Source of the DNA: Pelodera strongyloides
Lineage: Eukaryota; Nematoda; Chromadorea; Rhabditida; Rhabditidae
DNA: 64,000 nt
Assembly (NCBI GenBank): GCA_036852015.1
Contig: JAANDG010000012.1
Span: 310,001 to 374,000, forward strand
Reading direction: 5' to 3'
Shown here: positions 15,601-23,600 of the stretch, in pieces
Position numbering within the stretch: the first letter of the stretch is position 1
Layout of the letters: every line of letters begins with the position of its first letter
The notes under the pieces: generated by a model
Told to the model about the DNA's origin: nothing
The model's database searches: none
The model's input: only the letters and a program-made list of their open reading frames with translations
Position numbers and translations under genes: made by a program

Positions 15601-17423
15601 CCTACTTGCCGAACAATCGCTCGAACGATACCCCGCAAGCATTCTGTATATGGCAGCCTTTGTAGCATTCACTGGGCGTTCCGCAGTTTAGCTGCTCCGT
15701 AGTGGGTGTTCTTTGAACTCTATCGCTCGGCGTGTACTCCGCTCCCTTGGTGTATATGCAAACTTGGTGTATATGTGGTGTTCATGTGAGCGCTCCACAA
15801 TGGCGTTGCACAGCAAGTGGATGTTCCTTGAATATTATCGCTCGGCCGATAATCCGCGTCCTTGGAGTATAATGCAGCCTTTTGTGTGCCATCCGCAATG
15901 GCGTTGCTGATGGAGTGGGTGTTCTTTAAACACTCTGCCCATACGCCTCACCCTTGGTGAGTATATGCAGTCTGCGAGTGCGTAGCTCAGGGCTGGATTC
16001 TCGTAGGTAGCTCAAGGTGAGGATAATCTCACGTTGAAAGGCAATGTTGGCCTAAGGAAAATTTTTGTAAAATAAGAGTAAATAAAGCATTAGACGAAAA
16101 AGCGTGATTTCAAGTTTTCAAAATTGGTCGTTCTTTGAGTTTTGTGCCGTGAGTGTTTGTTGAACCCTTTGTGCCGCAGAAACGCCCGAACGAGCCTTTT
16201 TTGAACGTTTGTGAGAGGGGCGCTCGGGAAGTGAGATGGCTCAGTGCACGGGAACGTGAACTACTGAACCAAGCCTACAACCTGAGCGTAACGCACATCA
16301 TCCAAACGTACACTCAAACAAACGCACAAACAAACAAACAAAGCTCCCAACTTTATATAATAAGATAATTTCAATCGCAGATGTCGCCACCTGCGGCGGC
16401 CATGTCAGATGACGGCGACGGTGACTTTGCTGGCGCTGCGGCCGCGTCGACTTCGCGCTCCTTCCAACCGACTTCGCCTATTCATCGCCGATCGAGGCAT
16501 AAGCTGTCGACTTTGATGCCGAGCACACTCGATGAGGAGGTTGGTGTGGTTTGTACGTTTGTAGTTTGACCTATGTCATTGTGACAACACCAAGGATGTA
16601 ATATTTTTTACCAGTATTTGTGTGAGTTTCCGCGTATGTTTTGGGTTTTTTTGTCGGATGGCTGAGAGAGAGCGCGTGCAAATCTTATTTATAATTGCTA
16701 CAAAAACGAGATACATGTAACAGTATCCATTTCATTTTGTAATTACTTTTAAAGTTTAACTAAATTAAGGAGCATGATCGAGATCACGAGGAGGAGGGAC
16801 TGGCCGACTGTGAGCTGACAGAGATGGAGAGAGATGATGAGAATGTGGACACGCAGGCAGAGGAAGACGAGGGAGAGATTGGTGGTTATGGGGAGAACAG
16901 GAGGAGGGAGCAGAGAAGAGTTAGTTTTCTCTTCTTGTGACTTTGTGATATGCGTGAGTTACTGTATCTCTTTTGGAGTCTGTGACTCAGGGGCGTCGAT
17001 ATTCACTGGCTGATTGCTGATTTGATCAACTAGATTACGATATTTGGGTGTACACCGGCGAAGTACACGAAGAAAGGACGAAGTATCTCTTGATTTGCGT
17101 AGTCCGTGGAGTCCCTCTGGATTTGCGTTGACCATATCCGGATGCTATCGCGCATTCATGTACTTCAGTGCAATATATCTTTTCCGTGTTTCGGTCCGTG
17201 AGCAAGTTAAGCAGCAAGCTCTGCCATTGCATGGGATTCATGTAGATCTGTGTAAAGATTGTGCAAATTATACTATGCTGTACATTTTACTCAGCTACAA
17301 ATGAATTCTTTTCAGTTGCGACCGTTCCGTTTCACTGACCTGATGGCCGGACTAAACGAGTCATGTGCCTCCGGCGCGGACACTCCGGATGAGCCACACC
17401 CCTCGCCCGCACCGTCGCGGTAG
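658..17423 (+). CDS. TRPM-family cation channel, 3' 32 exons (N-terminus outside window)
   Basis: Exons read in phase: 658-724, 966-1117, 1541-1638, 1960-2029, 2302-2393, 2598-2648, 3011-3125, 3364-3450, 3567-3638, 3837-3945, 4123-4257, 4491-4600, 5474-5595, 5830-5908, 6120-6244, 6875-6995, 7292-7404, 7680-7756, 8635-8788, 9050-9113, 9376-9535, 9790-9922, 10381-10423, 10581-10646, 10875-10940, 11047-11220, 11433-11601, 12383-12515, 14078-14195, 16381-16539, 16770-16919, 17316-17423 (TAG). The product is a tetrameric plasma-membrane Ca/Mg-permeable channel. Visible landmarks are the pre-channel TRPM helices ([39 protein letters not shown]), six membrane segments, a [10 protein letters not shown] pore, and the TRP helix WLFQRYKQ. 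The tail has coiled coil and Q/S/acidic low complexity and ends without the alpha-kinase of TRPM6/7, as in nematode GON-2/GTL channels. Exons 8-11 (Ser/Asp-rich, Asn-rich) have less certain borders because that linker is not conserved. Family assignment is firm; the paralogue is not. Confidence 0.93.
3963..4003 (+). repeat. possible end fragment of the TTAA-AGC palindrome family
   Basis: Between TRPM exons ending at 3945 and starting at 4123, TTAAAGCGGTGTAGCAGGTG resembles the terminal repeat of the palindrome family seen intact at 22314 and 54316. There is no opposite end, so it is a solo terminus or chance. Confidence 0.3.
5474..9113 (+). other. TRPM transmembrane core: S1-S6, pore and TRP helix exons
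   Basis: S1 is on exon 5474-5595 ([20 protein letters not shown]), S2 on 5830-5908 ([18 protein letters not shown]), S3 on 6120-6244, S4 and the S4-S5 linker on 6875-6995 ([11 protein letters not shown]) and S5 on 7292-7404 ([16 protein letters not shown]). The pore helix and filter are on 7680-7756 ([15 protein letters not shown]), S6 on 8635-8788 ([17 protein letters not shown]) and the TRP helix on 9050-9113. The glutamate of the YGEV filter, needed for divalent permeation in TRPM6/7-type channels, is present. A cysteine pair flanks the pore loop (QCGDE and EHCVPGHW), as in other TRPMs. This is the best-conserved part of the gene. One donor (after 7756, gtttt) departs from the usual GTRAG. 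Confidence 0.95.
10381..10940 (+). other. TRPM C-terminal coiled-coil exons
   Basis: Three short phase-compatible exons (10381-10423, 10581-10646, 10875-10940) encode a charged heptad-like stretch: [12 protein letters not shown], then [16 protein letters not shown], then [20 protein letters not shown]. In TRPM channels the region after the TRP helix and connecting helix forms a tetrameric coiled coil that assembles the channel. Position and character fit that role, which is inferred. The following exon (11047-11220) shifts to Q/S/T-rich low complexity. Confidence 0.7.
11845..12210. repeat. TIR element (TTTAAAGGGAATGTGTA ends) in TRPM intron
   Basis: TTTAAAGGGAATGTGTA at the left is mirrored by TACATATTCCCTTTAA at the right, about 365 bp apart, within the TRPM intron 11602-12382. 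No coding capacity. The TTTAAAGGG end resembles the element at 45973, so both may belong to one superfamily of non-autonomous DNA transposons with TTAA-containing ends. Confidence 0.6.
13313..13888. repeat. Foldback element with repeated inverted modules
   Basis: The left end has TTTACTTCTGTCAAAAAA modules at about 13331 and 13395 preceded by GACCGTTTTCACCA. The right end carries the inverse (GACAGAAGTAAATGTTGG, then TGAAAACGGCCTC). Between them are further inverted AGGTTAAGTA / TACTTAACCTAAGTACC modules. The nested inverted repeats mark a foldback-type non-autonomous transposon in the TRPM intron 12516-14077. There is no ORF of note. Confidence 0.65.
14468..14930. mobile_element. Non-autonomous element with terminal hairpin and TTTATATAATAAGATA end
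   Basis: Begins ACCAGCCGTTCGAAGAGCCC with a perfect hairpin (GAAGAGCCC-TAC-GGGCTCTTC), then a second hairpin (AATCGGCC-TT-CGGCCGATT). It contains a tRNA-like A/B-box segment at 14733-14813 and ends CTTTATATAATAAGATA. Boundaries are set by the 54-bp copy at 62954-63007, which joins the same first 25 and last 29 bases. Its class is unknown; the hairpins and lack of inverted ends recall Helitron- or SINE-like elements, but no diagnostic terminus was recognised. Confidence 0.6.
14733..14813 (+). repeat. tRNA-like (A/B box) segment, not a functional tRNA
   Basis: The D arm (AGCTCAGCAGGTAGAGC) and T arm (GTGGG-TTCGAAT-CCCGC) fold perfectly, and the acceptor pairs at about 5 of 7 positions. The anticodon arm (TTGGACTGTGAA) lacks its 3' strand and is followed by extra sequence. 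It is best read as a tRNA-derived SINE head or tRNA pseudogene. Confidence 0.55.
14958..14990 (+). repeat. Solo terminus related to the element at 45973
   Basis: TTTTAAAGGGATCGGCTCAC followed by CTCAAAT resembles the left end of the 45973-46289 element (TTTAAAGGGATAGGTTCATC, then TCGAA). No matching right end was found nearby. Confidence 0.4.
15170..15490 (+). repeat. Degenerate direct repeats
   Basis: The phrases TTCTCCTAAATTGTCTGCAA and ACGCCGCAATGTTTC recur in this TRPM intron (about 15232, 15257, 15342 and 15463), with a related CTATATTCCTCCTTAATTTC at about 15171. They are probably decayed tandem copies or overlapping repeat insertions; no coding potential. Confidence 0.45.
15610..15980 (+). 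repeat. Degenerate tandem minisatellite (units about 95-120 bp)
   Basis: Three to four diverged units share the order GTGTTCTTTGAACTCTATCG, CTCGG, a C-rich CCGC/CTTGG step, then GTATATGCAG and an AATGGCGTTGC-like module (starts near 15705, 15823 and 15917). The array lies within the TRPM intron 14196-16380 and shows no ORF continuity. Confidence 0.5.
16203..16367 (+). mobile_element. Dispersed element, same family as 60735-60899
   Basis: Runs from GAACGTTTGTGAGAGGGG through GAACTACTGAACCAA, GAGCGTAACGCACATCATCC and an (AAAC)n stretch to GCTCCCAACTTTATATAATA-AGATA. The reverse-oriented copy at 60735-60899 matches throughout and fixes both ends. The last 16 bases are shared with the 14468 element. 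It ends 13 bp before the TRPM exon at 16381. Confidence 0.7.
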
Positions 17424-17585
17424 TTGGCGTACGGTAGCGTTGCACCCTGGTGACAGATGAACTAGGGTAGCTTCACGAGTGTATGTTGAACAAACCCCGT
17501 CGTTACAGTATTACGGAATTGACTCGCCATTTAATTGGAGTTTATCTCATTAAAAAAAAGTAATTTTCATGATGTTTCTATACTA

Positions 17586-18522
17586 CAGGGTGGTCCAATA
17601 GTTTTAAACCCTGGCATTTCAACCGCCAAAACAATAATATTGACGCAATGAACACGCGATTCGTTTTATTCAACGCGTTATAATGTTTTGCAGCATAAAA
17701 CAAATAGAGTTTTCAAAATATCCCTCCTATTCCTTCACACAGTCCTCCAGATGCTTCTTAAACGAGCCCTCCGTGGAACGCAGGTATTTGGCGATACTTC
17801 AGTCCATAACTTCAGAAGGAGCGTACGGAGTGAGGTCAAATTTGTGTGAGACAAGGAGCAGGCCTTCCCCTCCAAGTGTGACCAGGTGCGAAAGTCGGAA
17901 TAATTCAGTTCGGACGAAAACTGTTGATCTTCCGCATGGCTGCAAATCCAGAAAACACGGGCACGAGAACGGCCCTACACGATCGTCGACTCATGAGATG
18001 ATGTTACTTCTTGTTTGAGGGTCAACTGTATTCCATTGCAATAACTACTGCTCCGTGGAAGCAAAGACACCATCAACACGTTTTGTAGACAATTGTGACT
18101 GTGCATTTCGACGCAGTTAGTCACAAATACCCGTGAGGTCGTTTCCGTCGACGTCACAGCCGCCCAGCTGACGATAGCGACCGGACGTAGGACTCTTTCG
18201 TCTCCGTTGGCATACTGGACCGATTTGCAAAGCACGTGCCGATTTTGGTGGCTGCAGACCTGCTGGTTCGTGAATAAAGCTCGTCCGAAAAAAGGATACC
18301 CGAGGCGCGTTCCTCACGACGAATTTTATCAAGCTGACATGTTCGCTTTCCGACATCATTATTCAGCGAGCAGAAAAGATATCAACATGGTACTTCGCAT
18401 CGCCTTAGATAACAGTATAACGAACCGTGGTGGAAAATATCACATCATTTCAATGAAAACTCATGAAATTATTCAATTTCGAAAAAATTTCTTCCAGGGT
18501 TTAAAACTATTGGACCACCCTG
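17586..18522 (-). mobile_element. Mariner-like transposon, transposase degraded
   Basis: The 5' end CAGGGTGGTCCAATAGTTTT and its inverse at the 3' end (AAAACTATTGGACCACCCTG) form 28-bp terminal repeats flanked by TA (17584-17585 and 18523-18524), the Tc1/mariner target duplication. On the - strand, in broken frames, transposase-like segments remain: FFSDELYSRTS near 18290 (catalytic SDE block), then a decayed DLNPLDF-WS-LE region read as LNYSDFRTWSHLEGKACS, followed by HTNLTSLRTLLLKLW near 17800. Frameshifts and stops interrupt it, so it is inactive. It lies 163 bp beyond the TRPM stop codon and may touch its 3' UTR. Confidence 0.88.
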
Positions 18523-19056
18523 TACAATAATAAATGCACTTTACTTGCGTACTAATCTTATATGAATACATCCCTCCTATCGTTATTTTGTGTGCTTGAT
18601 GTTTCTAGTCATCTTTTGTATTAGTTTGCTCAGAGCTTAATCAGTATTTTGTTTAAAGTGGCATTGCGTGCGATGTTTGGGGCTGTACTGGGCAACTTCT
18701 CATGGTAGGCAAAAATGGCGCGAAATGACACATGCTTTGCAATTTGCATACAACATTTGAAGAAGGGGATGACAGTCTCACGCTCCGCGCGCAATATCGC
18801 TTTAAGAAAAACGTTTTTGATCTCCCGATCGATAGTTATACAGTGGATTGCATTCGTTAACCTGTAAGAAGATGGTTATGAGCTGTCAGTCATCAATTAA
18901 TAATCGAACAGTTGGCATTGAGAAATTTACAATAGTCCGTACACGCTCAGCTCACCGACAAATATGTACTGTAGTACTAGTAACACGCAATGTTTTTGTT
19001 TTTAGGAAACTAGTTGAGTTTTGTTTATTTATTCTGCAGTAAACTAAAGGAGTCAC

Positions 19057-19158
19057 TTAAAGCGGTATAGCAGCCGATTTTTGAAATGTATTTTGGATGC
19101 TATATTCATGCAGTGTATGCAAATTGTTTTCATAAACCGGATGTTATACCGCTTTAAG
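19057..19158. repeat. TTAA-AGC palindrome family, short copy
   Basis: TTAAAGCGGTATAGCAGCCG at the left and GGATGTTATACCGCTTTAA at the right with a central ATGCAAAT-type octamer. This is a 102-bp internally deleted member of the family seen at 22314, 37114, 45300, 52840 and 54316. Confidence 0.7.
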
Positions 19159-19814
19159 TAAGTTAAGTGGGTGTCGATGAAATGGTGTTTCGTTGGTCTT
19201 TGCGTGTCTTTGGCCTAAGTGTTGTCTTTATTTTTCTTCGTTACGGAACTCTATTTTTGCATAAAGAGCAAAATTTGTGATCAGTACGGGCATTTTTGAA
19301 GAATATTATCTTCGTTTTCTATTTTCATGTTTCCAAGTATTGAGTTGAGGGTTGACTAATGTTAATAAGTTCCAAGTTGTCAGAATTAATTTGTGAAAAC
19401 GAGGGATACATAAATAATTTGAAATATATAAGGGTTTTATTTTGTTGATGCTTCGTGAATCATTACATTCTGCAGCGTACCTCAACAAATTTAAAGCGTA
19501 CGAGGGAACACATCATCCAGCACATGTTTCAAAAACCGGCTGTTATACAGCTTTAACGAGGTGGCCTCAATCTCAGGTAGTCCCAGTCCCAGCTAGCCTT
19601 CAAAACAGCAGTCTCAAATATTAGACAATGTGGGTTAAAAGTTATGTCTCTAGCCTGGGAACAGGCCTTCTAAAGGTGTATTGTGTACTGTTCAGTGCCA
19701 CAATCTCAGTCTCTCTCCCGCTAAGCGGTTGGGCATTTGTTTGCTTTCCCTGCGGTGTCTACCCCTAGAAAGGTCAACCCGGGAGGTAAGACCCGGCACC
19801 GACTTACCCAGTAA

Positions 19815-20080
19815 ATAGTAGATTCATCTATGGGTATGCATTAGGTTTATTGATTTTATTTAATACTACATGTATGTCTGGAATACCGCAGATTTTAGTA
19901 AATTTATTTGTGGGTGTGCTATTAGTTTAGTTTTATTGATTATATTTGTCCGTAAACGATCGAGATGTTTGGTACGTTTTGGTTGGTGAGACTGATTCAA
20001 TCCACAAGTATGCATTAGGCTTATTGATTTTGTTATAATAGTATACATTCATCTGTGGGTTTGGGTCTCATTGATTTAAA
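19815..20080 (+). repeat. Degenerate tandem repeat
   Basis: Four diverged units begin near 19820, 19893, 19994 and 20046, each with a TTCATCTRTGGGT or ATTTRTTTGTGGG phrase followed by TATGCATTAGG or its variant and TTATTGATTTTRTT. Spacing of about 50-100 bp. Non-coding. Confidence 0.45.
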
Positions 20081-20339
20081 GCGTTCATGTGTGAGTAATG
20101 TGTTGTGAAAGCTCTAAGCATTTGGGCTTATAGATCTTTGTAGTTTCTTCATGTGATGTATGTATAACAATAACATGATTTTTGTGCTTTATTCTTGTTA
20201 ACTTGTAGGACTGTGTTTATTTGTTTTGCAACATTTTCTTATTGATATGGCCGAAAGGTGGTATAATTAGGCCTTCTGCCGACTCCCAATATAAGATTCA
20301 AACACACGAAAAAGTGGTTCGTGTGTTTCCGTGGCTATA

Positions 20340-20530
20340 TATTTCCGTGTGATCCCTGGCGCCAGTATGGCGCAGGTAGGGCGAGTTCCCCGCGCACCTT
20401 GTTTCTTATGTTTGGGCACTTTTTTGGTAATTTTTCCCAGTTTCGCCCAGCCTGCGCCAGGGTCCCGCCTGTATATCGCCGCGCGGGAGTTCCGCGCCAG
20501 GAGCTCGCCGCGCGCAACCCAAGTTTCATC
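20340..20530 (+). other. GC-rich island upstream of the epoxide-hydrolase-like gene
   Basis: A stretch rich in GGCGC/GCGCC (GGCGCCAGTATGGCGCAGG, CTGCGCCAGGGTCCCGCC, GCCGCGCGCAACCC) within AT-rich DNA, 80-270 bp before the ATG at 20612. It could be promoter-proximal, but similar islands occur in introns (53815, 57790, 44580), so it more likely belongs to a dispersed repeat class. Confidence 0.45.
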
Positions 20531-20611
20531 GGTGTTTGTTCGGCCGGTCTTTTACTGTTTTTTTTTATCTTGCAATTGTATAATGTTTCATTTTAATATA
20601 TCAATGTTTAG

Positions 20612-23600
20612 ATGAATTCCCCTGTTATTGGAGGGGTGTTGGGGCTTCTCTTCGTATTTGGACTCAACTTTTTACTCAATCAGCACTTTCCCAGGCCTCC
20701 GCCAGTTATAGAGAAGGTAAGTATTAATATTAATGCAATTTATTACTATGTAATATAAACGAATAGACAAACATCAAAAGATATAGACTGATGAGGTGTG
20801 GAATTACACAGGAAAACGGAATAATTGCCGAAACCACAGAAAACCCGTCACTCATCCCGTCCCCAAATTTTTTTTATAAAAAAAAACATTTGGTGACTGG
20901 TCATTAACCATTTGGTGGCCAGTCGACGACTATGTTTGATGAAACTTGGTCACCACATGACCACGAAGTGGTCATCAAATGGGGTGGCCCACAAAAAACC
21001 AGTGAACCGTCACCAAATGGGTTCACCCATTTCCTATGTGTCCGTGCATTATGTGAATTTATTTTAGTTTATATTCCAGGATGGCTACTTTGGTCCCGGT
21101 GAGGTTTCGAAAGATGATACCACTGTGCACGATTTCAAAATTGATGTGCCAAGCGAACGACTGGAGGATTTGAGGGTAAGGGTCTTTACTTTTACAGTTG
21201 ATCTCTCTTAGTGACTATGTACTTCGTACCCTTGTAGGATTTTGGCTATGTTCTATATATTATTAAAAATTCATATCCTTTATAGGATTACTTGAGGATT
21301 ACCGTACGCTAAATTAGAGATTCTCCTTACTACAAATGTACAAATTCTCATTATTATAAGTCAGTGAGAGATATAGAGTTGCGGGAAATACGTAAAATTC
21401 CGAGATTTTAATTGTGATATGAAGTGATGAAGTACGACTACGACCAAAAATGGGCAGTATTCTGTATTCTCTTCAGGAAAGTCCTTGTGATATTCATTTG
21501 ATTTTAGTTAAATACCTATGAATGTTTTCAGACTCGTATGATGAATCCTCGTCATCTTTCTGCTTTGGAAGACGGTGACAATGAATTGATGCTCCACTTT
21601 CTGAGTACTGTAATGGAGATATCGGACAAATTTGACTGGAACCAACATCAGTATTTCATGAACACTTTCAAGCAGTACAGGTTAGTGCTTTGTGATAATT
21701 AGGTTCCTTTAGCCGTATTATACCTACTTTGGGAAATTTGCATACGATACAAATATCCTATGTGTTCTAGTTAATTGGTGCCGAAAGCTTCGGACGGGCA
21801 CCAAAAATATGAATAGGATTTTCGTATCGTATGAAAATTTCCCAAAGTAGGTACAATACGGTTCTCGAACGTGCTTCGCGACGGTGTTGCGGTTACGAGT
21901 TAGCACTCACGAGAATGAAGTGCTCAAATAGTTTCCTTTTATCGACATACGATGGTATTAAATTCCGAAAGACATGCTTTACAAAGCAAAAGCTTTTAAT
22001 CGGAAGGAGTAAATCAATATAAAACTATGAAGTCTATAAAAATTTTGGATCGTAGTAAATAGTTGATTTCCATAGTGGGCATGCAAATTTACAAGTCATT
22101 TTGCAAGCCGGCAAAAAATTTGAATGCCCACTATGGTAATCAACTATTTACTACGATCCAAAATTTTTATAGGCTTCATAGTTTTATATTGATTTACTCC
22201 TTCCAATTAAAAGCTTTTGCTTTGTTTTGTAAAGCATGTCTTTCGGAACTTAATACCATCATATTTCGATAAAAGGAAACCATTTGAGCACTTCATTCTC
22301 GTGAGCCTCCTCCTTTAAAGCGAAATAGCGGCCGGTTTTTGAAACACATCGTGGACAACTGCATTCTTATGTATTTATGCGAAGTGGGGTCTAATTGGGG
22401 TCTATTTTTTATGCTAAATTATGCTCATTTGCATATGACGCCTAAGAATGTTGGTGTACTCGATGCGTTTCAAAAACCGGCCGGTATTTCGCTTTAACGC
22501 AGACTTTTGAGAGTGCCTATAGCAAGCTGCACCGCGCGTTTATAGCCAAAATATTGAGGTAACTGTAATTAATTTTAATTAATGTGTGAAAAAGGACCGA
22601 AAGAGGACAACATTGACACATCGCCATCTGTCATATAAATCCATAACTTGAAACGCATTTTTGGAACCGGAGTAAACTGAAGCTCCTGAGAAGTTCCTGA
22701 GAAAACCAATTGGGTAAAACCAAGGCTAAATCTAAGCCTGAGCCAATGTTTTCGTTGAACATCGCTGGGGAAGCAAAACAAGCAAAACCCCAATATACTG
22801 TAAATTTACCGTACTTGTAGACTTTTAAAATTCTAATTGTTAGCATAAGTTGGAATATTAATATAATATATTATGAGATTTCAGAACAGAGATCGAGGGC
22901 CTTCAGATCCACTTTGTCCGGGTGGCCACCCCTCCCTCCAGTGGAAAACAGATGATTCCATTGGTTCTACTACACGGATTTCCGTCCAGTTGGTGGAATT
23001 TCTTCAAGGTTGGAATGGTTATTCACAAAAATTATTACCAATTTCCTTACTGCCGGGTCGTCGTAAATTTGCTGGGCACTCCGGTGGTGAGGGGTGATAT
23101 TCGACACTGAATTTGACCCTATACCAGATCGTCATACTCAACCAGACTTTTAGATATTCAGTGTTGTGGTGAGCTTGTAATTCCAACCAAAGGAAACAAA
23201 GTGTGTGTTTAGCACATTTATTCCGACGTTTCGGCTTTCGCCATCTTCAGGGAAAATTACCACAAAGTCACTACCAAGTCAATCCTCTCGTCCCTCTGTC
23301 ACTCACACTCTCTCTCATCCTTAACTCTGCCAGTCACTCTGCCTCTCACTCTAACTCTATCACTCACAGTTAACATACCACTCGGTTATTGATGAATGTC
23401 GCTTGATTTGCTCATATTTTTTATACATATCGTTCCCGTTGTACGTTACATATATACTGTCTTTTCCTTGTCCTAATCCATGTGAATTCGTTTTCTGGCC
23501 TATGTGTGTAGTCGTGTTACGTTGATAGTATGATAGTATTTGTGCTGTGTATTGTATTGTGTTGTATAGGTAATTTTCCCTGAAGATGGCGAAAGCCGAA

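Larger units (their letters stand above)
18523..20611. other. Intergenic region between mariner relic and epoxide-hydrolase-like gene
   Basis: No gene is supported. It holds a short palindrome (19057-19158), a half palindrome near 19531, degenerate tandem repeats (19815-20080) and a GC-rich island (20340-20530). The promoter of the downstream gene should be here, but no TATA or initiator element stands out. TTTAG immediately precedes the predicted ATG at 20612, so it could be a trans-splice acceptor or end of a 5' UTR intron. Confidence 0.6.
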
